The notes: a model not told the origin generated them from the letters alone. A stretch of DNA of 64,000 nucleotides from Taeniopygia guttata (GCF_048771995.1 NC_133037.1:439001-503000); one strand, 5' to 3'; counted from the stretch's first letter, positions 1 through 16,229 are shown. Translations and numbers: made by a program.

Positions 1-2048
<2,048 letters not shown>

Positions 2049-2073
2049 CAGCCTCTGCAGCACAGGTGTATTT

Positions 2074-2079
2074 AATAAA
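2074..2079 (+). terminator. RPL32: Poly(A) signal of RPL32
   Basis: AATAAA lies 26 bases after the RPL32 stop codon, giving a very short 3' UTR typical of ribosomal-protein mRNAs. Cleavage is expected near 2095. Confidence 0.85.
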
Positions 2080-2209
2080 GCCTCAGTCCAACTCGGCTCC
2101 TGTTTTGCATGGGCAGAGGAGGGGCAGCAGCTTGTGTTTGGCTCCAGGGCTCTGCTGCCAAGGCCGTCAAGGAGCAGTGTCGTAGTGATGGTCAGTGAAC
2201 ACAGGGTAC

Positions 2210-3317
2210 GCAGCTTCACAAGTGTATTTTATTTTTTATACACCCAGACAACAGATGTCCTTTCACACAGCACTATAAATACTATTCACATCAACCACTC
2301 TGTCAGAAAATAAAGCACAGAGCAGCCCATGGCTAGAGCAATGTGTTGTGATGGCCTCATCTTCTAGTTGGCTGCTAGAACCTTTGTCTCTTAAGGCGTT
2401 TTCTCTCACAGAAAGCAGGATTTGAGCACAGCACCCGCTGTGGGCTGTGTGCTTGCACCCCTGGCTCCTGCCTGCCACTGACCACCGGTGCTCCTGCAGA
2501 CACCTGCTGCTTGTGTTTGACCAGGACCCCTAGACCCTTCTGGCTGGTGACACCAACACCAAGGTGCTCCAAGTGGGGAGAGAAGACAGTGTTAGTAAAA
2601 AGCAAAGCTTTAAGCACAATTTCTCACTGAAACAGTCACTAATCATCCCTCAGGGAAGACGGTTGAGGTATTTTGCAGTCAAAACGATAAATATGAAAGC
2701 TAAGCAACAAAGCTTTGTATTGCCCAAATGCCAAACTGAACCCCTGGAGGAGAGTGGGGGTGTCAGGTAACGCCCCTGCCCTGTGCAGCCTCAGCAGCTC
2801 GCCAGGTGCAAGTCTCCTTCCCAAAAGGCCTGTGGGATGAACTCGTTAATAAAGACATGGCTTCCAGTTTTTAGCCATGTTTTTTAGTTAAACACTATAA
2901 ATACATTCTTGGGCAATTTAAGGTAGAAAGTGCATGTGCAGTGATTAAAAAACCTTTGTACTGCAGTACGGAGTATTTGAGGAAGTAATTTCCATTGTTC
3001 ATGGAACCACAACTGCAGTGGCTTTGTGCACCCCTTAAAACTTCCTAAAAAATGGGAATATTCATCTTTCAACCCCTCCCCTACATGAGGGTATATTCCC
3101 TGTCCTCAGGTCTCCTTCCAAATCTCTGAAGTTGTCTGAGAGGAATGCAGCTGGATCAAGCCAGTCATGTCCAGCTGTCACATTTAACACACCATCCCCA
3201 GTTTCTCCTGTGGCTGCCCAGGGACTTGGACTTGGCTGTGGCAGGAGAGCAGTTCAGTGGCATTTGTTCCTCCCCACCCATCATCCCAAGGGCAGGAGGG
3301 TGGTGTGGAAAAACATC
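2210..3317 (-). other. CAND2: 3' UTR of CAND2 with poly(A) signal
   Basis: About 1.1 kb without coding potential between the CAND2 stop codon (3318-3320) and an AATAAA on the minus strand (TTTATT at 2228-2233), the only canonical signal on that strand in the interval. Cleavage near 2210 would leave only about 110-120 bases between the CAND2 and RPL32 transcript ends. The UTR end is inferred from the signal alone. Confidence 0.65.
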
Positions 3318-6300
3318 TTAGCTCATGTCCATTGACTCCAAGGTGGGAAGGGAAGCAGAGTCTTTCTGAATGCTCTCAAAAAGTGATGCCATTTCAGGAC
3401 TGGATCTGATCTGGGATGAAAACTCGGCCATTGCTGGGCTTTTCTCCACCTCAGGGATGGTCAGGAGAGCAGCCACTGCCCGCATGGCTGAGCGCTTCAG
3501 CTCATCCTGCTTCTCAAACTCCTGCTTCACCGAACCAGCTTTCACCTGCAAATCCAAAGCCCCGTTTTCAGCTGCATTTAGAAAAGCCCATACAGCCACA
3601 GAACCAACACAGCAGCAAAGGCCAGCACAGAACTTTCCAGCTGGGGAAGTGAGCGTGGCTCAGCAGCACTGAGGGAGAGGCCAGGAGCAGAAGCAACTTC
3701 GGGCAGGAGCCACCCCGGGCCCTTGCACGATCCTGCGCTTACCTTTGTGGAGCAGGTTGCCCGGAGGGGCTCAATCAGCCGCTCGAGCCGCTGCAGCACA
3801 GCGCTGGGGCAGAGCACCGAGAGCCGCGCCAGCATGATGAACGTCAGCATCTGGGCAGGAGGGGAGGGAAACGGGTTGGTGCTCTGGGGCACCCAGCTCT
3901 GCTGACAGGCTGGGCTGTACCTGCACCCTGCTGAGTTCTCTGCACTGGTGTGAGGGGCTCTGCTGAGCTGCAAGTGCATCCCTGGCAGCCAGGGGGCTGG
4001 AGCTGCAGCTGGCCCAGGTGTGTGCAGTGCTGCAGGTGTCTGCAAAGGGCCGACAGCCCTGGGGACACTGCACGGGGCTCTGGGGATACATAGCCCGATT
4101 ACAGCCCAGACCCTCGCAGAAAACGACATCAGTCAGGGCACAGCACCTACCCGAATGTCATAGTGATCTTTCAGCCCATCCTCCACGTGGTTCAGGTAGT
4201 CATAGATGTCCAGCCGGTCCAGGCAGCTCTCCAGCAGGGTGTACATGCACTCGAAAGCAGCTTTCCTCACATCAAGGCCATCGTCCACTGTGTGCTTGAA
4301 TGGCCCCATCTCTACCTGAGCCAAAACAAAGAGTACAGCTGTCACCAACGAGCAGACAGGGCAGCAGCTCCTTCGGGGGTTCGCCGCCGCTGTGAGTCAC
4401 CGTGTGGCACCCAGTTACCTCCCGGATGAGCTCCCTTCGCACTTTGGTTTCATTGTACAGGCTGGGGAGGACTGTGTTCAGTAAATCCCGGATTAAAGAA
4501 GGCTTATTGTGAGCAGCAGAATTAAACAGGGCTAAAGACACGCGGCGAACGTTCAGGTCTGGATCTTGCAGAGTTCGTAAGAAGTCACCTGTAGGGTAAG
4601 AACACATCAGTCAGTCCTGCAGCCAACAGGATGCAACGCTTTTGCAGTATTTTAAAGTACATTGGGATGTATTTCAAGGAGGCTGGTTATGAAAGCATTT
4701 ATGGTAAAATAACTAGTGGCACAGTCTGTCAGAGCCATTTGAGATGCTTTCCCTCCATTTGAGATACAGTAAAGAAACATGACTATCCTGCATTTGGGTA
4801 TAAAAACAAATGATGTGACTCTAGCTACTTCACCCTAAAGTCAAATAAGCAGCTTTATTATTCAAGGAAGTTGTGGGGGATTTTTCTTGCTTACATCCCA
4901 TCTGATCAAACTTCTTTGAAACAGAAAGGCCAGTTTTAGACAAGAGATCCATGTGTAGGCTCCTTGGACATCAAACAATCCTCATGTAGGTTATACTTCT
5001 GAAGATCCTTTTTGTGGGGTGCTGGAATTCTGAGTTTACATGCAGAAAGAACTTAAGCACTCTAAAAACCAATGGAACATGCCCAAGAGCGATGCATCAG
5101 TGCATTTAGCGAAGACTCACAGTACAGGGTTGCTGTTTAATCCAAAAAGCTGAGAAATACTGATAAAAACTAACCGGACTAGATGAGGTTCACACAGGAA
5201 TGGAAAATCCCTGAGCTGCTAACAACACCCAACCTCTCATGCCCCCAGCTCACACCCCTGTCCAAACCAGCCTACCTATGCAGCCTTTCAGGAGAGCATC
5301 AATGGGCTGAGGCTGGTCTGTAATCGTGAACTTGATGGCAGTAACCACAGTGCTCCGGGCATGTGGGGAGCCTGAAATGAAGAGGGGAAAACAGTGAAAA
5401 ATCAAGGGAGAAAATCACTGCTGTAACTCTAGTACATATTCTGCCCTTGGTCCTGTTACACGTGTTACAGAGATAAGGGAGTAGAGGATTCTTCTTATCA
5501 ACTCTGTTTTTATCTGCTCCTGCACAATCTCCTTGTGTAGTCTCTTTTCCCTGTACTTTCCTGTTCCTGTGCGTACCAGTGCACCTCTGATCCCCCTTGC
5601 AGAGAGATCCACCTTATTACTTGCTCTCCTCTCAACCGGCTTTGCTCCTTGTTGTACCCACAAGCAGTTTACAAAACGAATTTCCATCAGAAGGCAGCAT
5701 TTCCCCACTCTGGTCATTGTCCTACCCATTACCTGCTGACAGCTGTTTCCTCAGCCGGGGCAGCAGCTCAGCTGGGTTCACCAAAGTCAGCTTCCCCAGG
5801 CACTCCGCCACCACATTGCGTGTCCCCTCCTCTGTGCACTCACAGTGCTTGAAGAGCAGAGCCCAGATATCCTCCACGTAGGGCGTGAGGCTGTCAGCTG
5901 GGGAGCAGCTGATCACTTCCTTCAGGGAGTGCAGCAGCAGGTACTGCCGCTTGGGCTGGCTTCCGATCTCCTTCAGCATGAAGGGCAGATACTCCTTCAG
6001 ATTCCCGACACTGACATTCCCCAGCGCGTAGGAGGCGGCGGATTTCACCTCTTCGCTGGGGGAAGAGAACGCTTCCAGGATGACGGCTCTGAGCTCCCTC
6101 TGAGCACTGAGGTTCGTGGTGCGGCCCACCTCTGCCAGGAAGAGGAAAGCCAGCACTTGAACAGCAGGGCTGGACTTGGGACTTTTCACGTCCTGGACAA
6201 ACTGGCTCACTGTTGCAGGGGCTTCCTTTGGGCAGGCTGAGGACAGGGCTGCCACACACTTGGCGATGGAGTGATACGCCTGTTTGTGCAAGGTCAGCGA

Positions 6301-9300
6301 GGCCCCGGCCGAGCCCGAGGAGTAAACGGGTGCTGTCAGCTGCTTCGTCAGCTCCGGGTAACCCACGGCAGCCGTCTTTGTCAGGACCAGTGCCTGGAAG
6401 AAGTCGATGATGGCATTCAGGGTCCCTCCTTGTAGCAGAGGTGAGTGGACAAGCTGAAAGATTTCAGCAAGGACAGAGCCACTGATCTTGGAGATACAGG
6501 ATGGATAAACCTTGGCCAAAGTCGTGAGGAACATGATGGTCACCTGGGACACGTGCATGTCATTCTCGGTAATTAAGACGGGGAGCTCTGTTATGACAGC
6601 CTCAATCATGGCAGGCTTGAGGCTGTCACTGTAATTCTTCACCAGGATGTCCAGCGCATTCAGAGTGCTCAGTTTCAAGGCACGCTGATTCTTTCTCAAG
6701 AAGGAAGCTAGAATGGGGAGACCTTCCCCTAGGATGGGTCTCAAATCTATTTTAAGTGGAGAACTAGCAATTAAGGTTAATGCTTTGACTGTTGTCAGTC
6801 TGGTGATTTCATTTTTGAGCCTCTCCAGAAATATCTTCAAGGTTGGCTGGAGGTCAGTGCTTAAATGGTCTCCCAAGTTGTAAATTATTTGTCCCATGCA
6901 GGAGATGGCACGTTCCTTCACCTCCTGGTCGATGTCAGCTGCCTTCAGCCGCTTCAGAGTACCAGGGAAAAGGTCCTTCACATAGGGCTTGGCATCAAAG
7001 GTGCAAGGTTTGTCCAAAGGCCTGATGACTTTCACAAGCTGCTGAGTTACCAGCAGAGCTTCTGACGTGATCTTATAGAAGGGGTCTCCAATACAGGTCA
7101 CAACAGAAGGCAGCAGGGCTTTGACATGAGGGTGAAATACCTCTGGCTGGTGGTTGCAGAGAAGGATGTGGAGGAAAGACAGTGTGTCGATCCGCATGTT
7201 GGAGGAGCTGGATTTATCCGCCAAGGAGAAAACAATACCTGTGCAGAAGAAGATATGATGTCGTATTTTTCCCAAAGAAAGAGGTCCATGGATCCAGCCA
7301 GGGACAATCACAGGAGACTTTTTTCATATTCACTGTACAATCACACCAAAAGCAAAGGTGGGACTTGAGCCTTACAGCAGTGGGATGCTTCATAAGCCCA
7401 CCGGCCAGAGAGCTCAGAGGAAAATGTCGTGGTGCAAATCAGTCAATATAAAGATTTTTTTAAATGCCAATGCATTTTGCAAAAGGAAGTGGCATTTGTA
7501 TTTCTGATCTCAGTGTGGTAACAGTACAATTTCACCTGCTTTCAGAGGAGACTGGAATAGGCCCTCCCAAAAGCATCTTGTCAGGGGACTATGGAAATGA
7601 AGTTGACATTTTTATCCTGGCTTTCAGTGCAGAGGCCAGAATTAACAAGGGAACTGTTCAGCACATCAGCACAGAGCAGAATTTCATGTGTTTGTCCTAA
7701 TGCTGAGCAGAATAACTCACAGGAATAAAACTGGAACACACAGGCAAGAAGCACATGTGTTCAGAATGGATTTTGCCAGCCCTGCTGTTTCACCCTAGAC
7801 CACACTTATCACTTACCAGGGATAAGTGCAGGTATATGATCTGCCAGGCAGCCAGGAAGAACACTGGCCAGTTCTGTCAGAAGGCTGAAACAACACTGTC
7901 TTGATTTGATACTCTTTTCTTTGAGCTGCTTGTGCAGGGCCTTGATGATGTTGGGAACCTGCAGTTTGGAGAAGCAAATGAAAATGGGACACCTCAGTCA
8001 TCCCAGCTGCTCTCTGAGGCTTGCTCTGGTGCATTTCTACCACTGTTTATTCAATGAGTTTCCTGAGCAACAGCTGTAGTAAGGCACCAGCCAGACACTT
8101 CACCCAGACGCCACCCTGCCTCACTCAGGCTGCACACATGTCAGGGCTGGTGGAGGAGCAGTGCTGGCTGTACTCCCATGCTCCTGTGCTGTGCCAGCAC
8201 TCTTTCCCCAGGAATGGCAGAAGACAGACACTAAACAGGCAGCCCTCTCTGGATCAGGGCCCTCTAGATGCCTGCCCCAGGGCTCTTTCAGCTAGCCACA
8301 TTCCCAAGGCACCTACTTCTCACTGCTTTGTGATTTAACCCAGCCACCACCTGCTCACAGACCTGGTTCTGAAGCATTGTCAGGGGAACGACATCCTTGC
8401 CAGAGGCATCCGAAGAGTGCAGCCAGCTCTGGGTAGGCAGTGTTTGCTTCAGCAAGGAGATGTAAGCATTGAAGATGTCAGCTTTGACATTCTCCTCCCT
8501 CTCTTTGAACCTGCTTATCAAGGCTGGGGAGAGAGTTCTGTAGAAGTCCTGCAGGAGGTCGTGCCTGCTGCTGACAATGGCCTCCAGGCACTTGGCCGCA
8601 GCCCTGCGGACCTTCCAGCTGATGTCGTCATCATCACTGTACTCATCGTCGCTTTCTAGAAACAACACAAGGGGAAACAAGGTGCAGCATGATGAGAAAA
8701 CTGCAGCTAAAGGATCACTTGATCCTCAGAGCTGCCCTCTCCAGGAGGAGAAAGCAGGAAGGGGAGAAATGTTAACCCCGTGTTCTGCTGAGCACAGCCA
8801 TCCTCACAAGCAGGCACCTTGCTCTTCATCCTCCCCATTTTCAGTTTCCATCATCTCTTCCTCTTCCTCCTCATTATCATAGTTGTAGTTTGGGTCAAAG
8901 GTAATGTACTTCAAACACAGTCCCATCACACTTGAGGTGTGAGGCTCCATTTCCTTTGGGCACCTATCACAAATGAAAATTGTACGAGTTAATAGGAGAC
9001 TAAGCTGTTTAAATTATCCAAACAATATTATTAATCTCAAAAGGATCACAAAGGGCTTCACAGACCATGCTGATGATTAGAGTTGAACCAAAGATGTTCC
9101 TTCCTGCTGTGCATGAAGCAAGGCCACATTCCCCTATGGGGAGACTGCAATAATTTTTATACGGACAAATAAATAAATAAATTGCCTTCATCCTGTGGGG
9201 AGGACTGAGTTAAAACCAGAAAATTTGACGAGGAGTGAATAGTTTTACTCAAAGTGACCTTGCGGCTGGGAATGCTAAAGATGTCAGTGTGGGAAAAATC

Positions 9301-12300
9301 CATTTATTATACCTAATGGTGTTCATCCTCTGCCTGTTTTCAGAAGTACCATTCCTGTGGAGAGATAATACACTCTCACAGACATACAGGAAGCCTTTTG
9401 TTAGAGTGAGGCAGGCAGCAAGCTCCCTTGCCCTTCTCTCAGATGGGATAACTAAGCCAAACAGAGCCTGTGTCCCCATGTGTCTCTGTCACCCAGTGTT
9501 ATTAGCAAGACAAAGAAATAAACCTACTGTTGGCATTTTAGCCGTAGTTTGATGTGTCAGTGCACACATACACACCCTGGTTGAATCCTCCCTTCCTGGG
9601 AGAACACCTCAGCAACTCTGCAGGGTTCCTTTTCCAAATGCTTGACCAAACAACAGGAGAGCTGCAGCTCAGCAGTTCTTCTGCCCAACCCCCTTGCTAC
9701 CTCCAGCTCCCTCCAGGCACCAGGAGCGAGGCAGTTCCCTCTGGCTAAGGAACACTCCAAGGACAAGGAAAACTCCCACTCCTGCAAAACTAATACAGAA
9801 ACTAATACAGAAGGACAGCCTCACATGCTGAGGTAAAGCAGCTTATGATTCCAGTACAACTCTGCATGTGCAGAAGAGATTTCAAACATGAACTGTCTTC
9901 CTTCCCAACAGGAATCCTTGCAGCAAGGCCTCCTTCGAGGATGCTGAACATACACCATATTTACACAAGGAGGGCACAGATGCACTGGATGGTGCAGAGG
10001 CGTTCCCCAAGGGCACACACCTTCTCACAAAGGACTCAAAGGCCTGGAAACAGTACTCTCGCAGCTCATCATCATCCACGTTACAGTACTGAACAATCAG
10101 AGGAATTATCTTCTCCAGGTGTTCTCCTGGGAAGGACAAAGCAAGCAGCAGTGAAAATCCATTCCAGCCTTCACTCACCTGGGCAGCTGAGAACTCAGCC
10201 AGCTGCCACTTCCTTCCTGTGCCTGAGAGAGCATTCCTGCTCCAGACCTCATGGGCAAGGAGCCAGCAGCCCCCCAAAACCAGCTGTGCTGCTTTTCAGC
10301 AGGCAATCCCTGCTCCCTGTCTGCAGCCCCTTGTTGGCATTTCTGTCACAGGAAGAGCTGTGATTAAAGATGTCTTAGAACTTAATCTCAACTCTGGCAG
10401 GTCTTTTAGACAAGTAATACAATATGTTGCCATCCCCTCTGTCATTTGAAAGCGGGTGAACCCACTGACCTGGTTCACGGAGGTGTTAATTCAAACCAGG
10501 CTAAAGCTGCAGGATCTTGAGGGGAAGATGTTAGTCACTAGCGAAGGGCAGCCAGAGAGACACTCTGGTGCCTCCTTTCCAAGTGGAGATCAGAGAACCA
10601 GAGCAGAGCCACAGAAGGGATCACAAGCACAAACCACTAATACATTAAGAACAATGAGCACTCTTCTTTTACCATTAAGAGGAGCTGCTCTAAAATGCAT
10701 GTACATTTCCCAGCACCATTTCAAGCTGCTCATCCTACCTATGCGGTGCCCAGCCTGCCTGCTGATGCCAGCCACACACTGAATGTATGTCCTGGTGGTA
10801 GATGTGGACTCGTTCCTCTTCAGCTCTGCCAGCAGATGCTCTGTAAGCTCTGAGAAGATGTTGCTGCTGCAGGTCAAGACCAGGTGCCCCAAGGCAATGA
10901 TGGCCCGTTTACGTACTGCCAGCCTGGGGCTCGTCAGCTGGGGCAGCAGGCAGGTCAGGATGGAGGAATGGAATGAGTAGAGTGTTCCTCCCAGCCTGCA
11001 ACAAACAGAACATGGCACAAGGTGAAAGTCAAAGGCTCAGGAAAAAAAAAAGGGGTGGGAGAAGGGTGGGTTTGTCATTTTGGTCTGAACACTGACTTGG
11101 TCTGTAAAACACAGGGAGAGGATATTTGTCTCCATCATGGAGGAGTTTTTGACTGTGTCCTTCTGGATGAACCAAGGGTGTGCTAATAATTTATTGCATG
11201 CAGATGATATACGACACTGTCACTCTGACTTATGCAACAAGAGAAAGAGGCAGCCAGGAAAAAAAAAAACAAACATGTGTGATGGGCTCATAGAGCTAAA
11301 ATAAACCTCCCTGCTTTGCCCTCACCCTCCCACGTTCATGTGAGCTAAGCATCTGTGGGATCCATCACCAGAGGCACTGCCATTCCCAAGCACTGAAAGG
11401 CTTGGCATGTTATCTCTCATCCCTGCTGGGACCTGCTCTACTCAGATATTCCCTAGGAGCAGCCAACCAAATCCTATGTTTTTAAGTCCCAGTAATAGGA
11501 TTAGGGAAATAAAGAAATCAAAAACAGACACATCCCTGCAGCCCTCTTTTATGCACAGCTGCCAGAAGGAAATCCTCTGGTACCTGCTCAGCATATCTGA
11601 CAGGATGTCAAGAGCTTCCAACTGCACGGACACATCCTCCTGCTTGCCAATGGCTCCTGTCAGCTGGGCTGTGATTTTTTTGCACACATTTGCTGTCATG
11701 GTGGAACCTGCAAGAGAGATATTTTTTTCTGCTCTCAGTTAACACTGGGTCTTTTTGCTGCTAGGAAGCATTCAATCCCTTGTACACTGAAAAAAGAAAT
11801 CATCACTGGGAGATCTAATCAGGACAGATTCATGAGATGGCTGCAGAGGAAAATCCTGTTGCTGGGAGCCTCAGGTATCCCCTGAAAAGCTTATGCATTT
11901 TTATGATACATAGCTCCAAACACAGCTCAAGTTTTCATTTAATTCTGTCTTTCATCCCATTGGTACCTCAGCTCTACTGTCCCTCCCGATTTTGCAGATT
12001 GTCCTCTGACAGGTGAGTAAAGAATTGGTAACTTTTAGACTCTGGACTCTACATTTCCCCCCGTTTGCCAAAGGCTGGGACTGCCCGTCCCTCGGTGACA
12101 AATGGGAACAGACAGTGTACCTGTGGCAGCTGGTGGCAGCTCAGAAATAACTGTTTTGAGGCCGATGCTGGAGATATCTCGCAGCTGCTCCTTGTCCGAC
12201 AGCATGTTCGTGCAGAGCGTGTCCACGATGGTCTCCACCTGGTACTCCTTCACTTTGCCAACCAGCGGGCCCAGGCTGCAGGAGGAGAAGCCACTCAGGA

Positions 12301-15300
12301 TGAAGTGTCCAACTGTCCTCATCCTTCAAACCATCACACTGCTCCTTCTTAAAGATCCTGGCCACCTATCTGGGAATGACTGACATTTTGCTCTAAGCAC
12401 CTCCTTAGGCACGGAAAGGAAATATTCCTGGTTCCATTTTGAGGCCTCCTCATTATCACACTCTGGATGGATGAGAGACTGCAATGAGTATGGACTTACT
12501 GCAAATACAACCAGAGATAACCACGCAAAGAAGTTGAGAAGTTGGTCCTCCGCTCAGTGCCCAATGGTTTTGCTTTAAAACCCAGAATAAACCAACCCAA
12601 AGCAGATACAGGAGATACAGGAGCAGGGCCAAAAGAAGTCAGGACAGTGGGAATCAAAAAGAAAGGGCCAAAGATAACAGGGAAAGAACAGGGATAGAAG
12701 CAGCACGTGGTTGAAAAGAAGGGAATACGAATAGGATCCACAGCAGGAAAAAACAGAGGAACCCAAAGTTGTCTTTAAATGGCCCACCTTTCTGGTGAAC
12801 TGAGCCATTCAATGGCATTTCTAGACTGAACACGCCCACTTAGCCATGCTGGGGAAAGAGATGGGAAAGAACATGTCAGCAGCAGGATCCCTTTATCAGA
12901 GGATTCACTAATAGAGGAACCTGCTACTTTTGTTCACTTGGATTAAAAAAATATGGGAATGGTCACAGCACCAAAAGCAACAGCACCGGCTGCACTCAAG
13001 AGTCAAGGAAGGGAAAAATCCAAGTGCACTATAAAGTTCAATGAAAACTCCTTTGAAGAGAAGGATTTGGACCTGAAATTAAAGCCTATAAGGGCTGTAC
13101 ATGTTTAGTACCATTTCTATCAAAGACAGATCCACGGAGAAATTCAGCACTGGATTTCAAAGCCTGAGAGAGATCAAGAGGTTGATGAGCAAAATTTTGC
13201 AGTATGCTTCTCCCTGAAGAAATAAAATCCTAGGGCTCCACCTTCCATGTGGTAAGGTTTGTAACACAAACACTGAAGTACTTCCAAAATCATCTCTTGC
13301 TGCTACAAAGGTACCTGTGTGCCCACCCCTTGTGAGTGTCTACAAGGGGAGAAAGTGCAGTGCCTGCAACAGAGAAGCAGTCCCTTGCAAAGGAGGTTTG
13401 AGGGAGGTGTCAAGGGCCAGGCTCTGCTCTCACACTCTCTGCAGTCTGTGATGATTTTATTAGTGCCAGGGAACATGACCATTACTGCCTAGGCTCTTAC
13501 CATTTGACAGCAAGGTTCTGTACTTCCCCATTTTTGTCCTCCAGCAATTTCAAAAGCATTTTCACAACTTTTTTCTCACTGTCTTCATCTAGTTTTATTG
13601 AGTCTTTCTGCAGTTCCATCATCAGGTCATTGGTGGCCATAAACCTGAAAGGACACAAGGAGAAAGTGGGTTGGCTGATGTGCAGACACAAATGCATCAC
13701 CTTTGCATCACCTGGACAGAATTTGGCAACTAGTGCTAAAACACTAGTTGAAAACACACTACCAAAGAGTAACTTACAACACTGTCCTAAGAAAAAGGAA
13801 AATTAATACTATTTTACAAGTAGATAACTACCTAACAGGGGTCAGGTAAACAAAAACTCTAAAAGTGGCATGTAGCATGTGTATTTTTCTCAGTGACTAA
13901 GTGAAGATGGTTAACTATGCCAGAAAAAAATAATGATGGGTTTTTTAACCAGTTTTTCACCTGGCCTAGGAAAAGCAGTCTGGGGTCTAAGAATTCACCT
14001 AGCTCTGTTCTTTCTGGCTAACTTAGCACTGATAATATGACCCCAGGCATGGTCAAGCCCTATGACTTTCAAAAATGAAAAAAGAAAGTCATGACTCCAA
14101 GCAAACTACACCTCAGAAGTGCACTAGGCTACATTTAGATTGCTGTGAGCAAAACCAGTCAAGTAACTATCATTACAGATTAGAAGAAAAACAAAGACCC
14201 AATTGACAGTTTTCTAACAGGAACAGAATGGATATTGAGAAGCTCTGGAAAGTATCTCTTTTGAGAAGCTCTGGAAAGTATCTCTTTTCCCAGGAGCAGG
14301 AAGTGCAGAAGGTGCTGGTATAGGACTCTGAGGTTCTGAGAAATCTCAGTGCGGCTATCGTGTGTTAGCTGCTTTCCAATGTTAGCCCCGCACAGAATGG
14401 ACGTCTGACAGGAACCAGGAAGTCCTCTCTTGTTACAAAATGACAGCTCCTCTTTAAATTAGTCTCTGATGTCACTCATTCAGCACATAAGAGCTCTCAT
14501 GTACAGGTCATCATTTGAGGCTTCAACCTGCAAGCCCATTCCTGAGCAGTAATGAGGTACATCTGAACCAGGGACTGCTGTGCTGTTCCCCAGCCAGCCC
14601 GGAATCCAGCCTGAGAAAACAGCAGTAATGTGCCCTAGGATGTTAACATGCAGTCTATTTGTGATTCTGCAAGCGCTCTTCAGCCGCACTCCGCAGTTCA
14701 GCGTCTGTGTCGGACCAGCATGACCAATTATGGCCACAGGCTGAACAGAGCCTTCCGCGGCAACACATCCCGCTTTGGCCTGGCTGCCTGCTGCCATCCT
14801 GCCCCAGGAGCTTGGGATCTCACCAGCAGATCCATCCCTGAGGGGCAACAAGAGAAACCTGGCCCCGTAACAGGTCATGTTTGGCCATGTGCTGGGAGGA
14901 AGTGGAAGTGGCCCTGCAGTACCTCTGGGACATGACGTGTCTGGTGTCGGGCACATTTGGAGTGGTAACTTTCTTTGAACAAAACTGTTTGTACAACTGC
15001 TCCACCACTGACTTCTTTATAAAGTACCTATTTTAACATCTGAGAACGTCAGCAGCTTCTACAAAAATCAACCTACTTTTAGGCTATTACTAACCCCTCT
15101 CTTAGACCTCAAAATACCAAGTCTGGCCCAAACATTACCTTCCAGTTTGAAACTGCGAGAACAATATGCTAAGGAATGAAATCTTTCATACATGTCAGTT
15201 TTAATTACTTTTTGATAGAGTGCCTTACATATCGAGCCATCTGTTTAACCCTAAAAAGATGTCAACTTTTCTGCTGACATAAACAAAGAAATAAAAGTAT

Positions 15301-15812
15301 CTCAGTTCTGCTAGGAAGGCACATTTTCCCATCACACAGAAAAAGTTCTCCAAGCAGCCTGAGCAGAGACAGTATGTGCAGCATCTATCACGCTTGGTCA
15401 TGGGGGTCTACTCACCCCTTTTAATGCACTGACTACTCACCAATTATCAAAAGAAACTAGAAGCATTTCTGCTACGATGTTCTTTATTCACAAAACAAAT
15501 AAGAATTTGGAGTCCAGCTGCCCGGACTTATTCCCCCTTCCACTTTCATCAAGCACCAGTCTAGGCAAGGGAGGGGAGCGCCGCTGGCTTCTGTCCCATG
15601 CCCCCTGAGCCAGGCCACAATGGGCTTGATGCCCTGTAAATAACAGCGCTGTGCGGACCCCGCTCTGGGCAGCCCCCTCCTCCCAGGGCCCCGAGGTGTC
15701 CGCAGGTGGCTGCCGCCCGCGGGGCCCGTCCCGCCGTGCCACACCTGAAGTCCTTGTCGGAGGAGGTCATCTTCTCCAGCAGGCTGGAGATGTGGTAGGA
15801 GACGCTGGCCAT
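3318..15812 (-). CDS. CAND2: Cullin-associated NEDD8-dissociated protein 2
   Basis: Fifteen coding exons read on the minus strand: 15745-15812, 13501-13644, 12121-12275, 11584-11707, 10739-10995, 10021-10126, 8818-8963, 8363-8655, 7817-7958, 5733-7238, 5276-5371, 4419-4588, 4151-4315, 3743-3850 and 3318-3545. They join in phase to 1235 aa, about the length of vertebrate CAND1/CAND2. The protein starts [20 protein letters not shown] and ends [16 protein letters not shown]. It is all HEAT repeats, interrupted by an acidic loop at about residues 315-345 (runs of E and D ending [10 protein letters not shown]) shared with CAND1. One 1506-nt exon (5733-7238) carries the middle third. CAND proteins wrap unneddylated cullin-RBX1 and exchange substrate receptors; CAND2 (TIP120B) is the muscle-enriched paralogue. 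I call CAND2 rather than CAND1 because of the tail-to-tail RPL32 neighbour, as in human. Intron 1 is about 2.1 kb. Confidence 0.96.
14235..14286. repeat. Perfect 26-bp tandem duplication
   Basis: Two identical adjacent 26-bp copies (14235-14260 and 14261-14286) beginning TTGAGAAGCTCTGG, inside CAND2 intron 1. The lack of differences suggests a recent duplication or a length-variable site. Confidence 0.95.
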
Positions 15813-16229
15813 GGCGGAGGGCTCTGCGGGCCCGGGTCGCGGCCGTTCCGCTCCGCTCCGTGCCGGGCGGCCCGGAGGCGGCGGCAGGAGCCGGGCCGGG
15901 CGGCTCTGGGGCCGACAGAGGCTCTGTCCGCGGCCGGGGCAGGACGGGGCAGCGCCCGGGGGCCGATCAAGGCTCTGTCCGCGCCCGGCGGTGCCTCTGG
16001 CCCTCGGGGCAGGACAGGGCAGGCCCGCTCCCGCCCCTCGCCCTCTCCTGGCCCAGCCGAGGCAGCGGCCGCCCCGGAACCCGGCACGAGCGGAACGCCG
16101 TCGCAGGCGGGCGGGGCGCGGCGGGGCCGGTAGTGCGCGGGACCGGCGTGCCACGTCTGAGCGCGCGGGCGGAGGCCGGGCCGGGAGCGGCGGGGCCGGA
16201 GCAGCCGGGCCGGGAGCCGGGAGCAGCCA
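15813..16229. promoter_or_regulatory. Bidirectional CpG-island promoter, CAND2 / SEC13
   Basis: The CAND2 ATG (15812, minus) and the SEC13 ATG (16230, plus) are separated by only 417 bases of extremely GC- and CpG-rich sequence, so both 5' UTRs and core promoters must lie here. No TATA box is visible, consistent with dispersed CpG-island initiation. The island extends into the first introns of both genes (about 15640-16560). Shared regulation is an inference from spacing. Confidence 0.8.
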
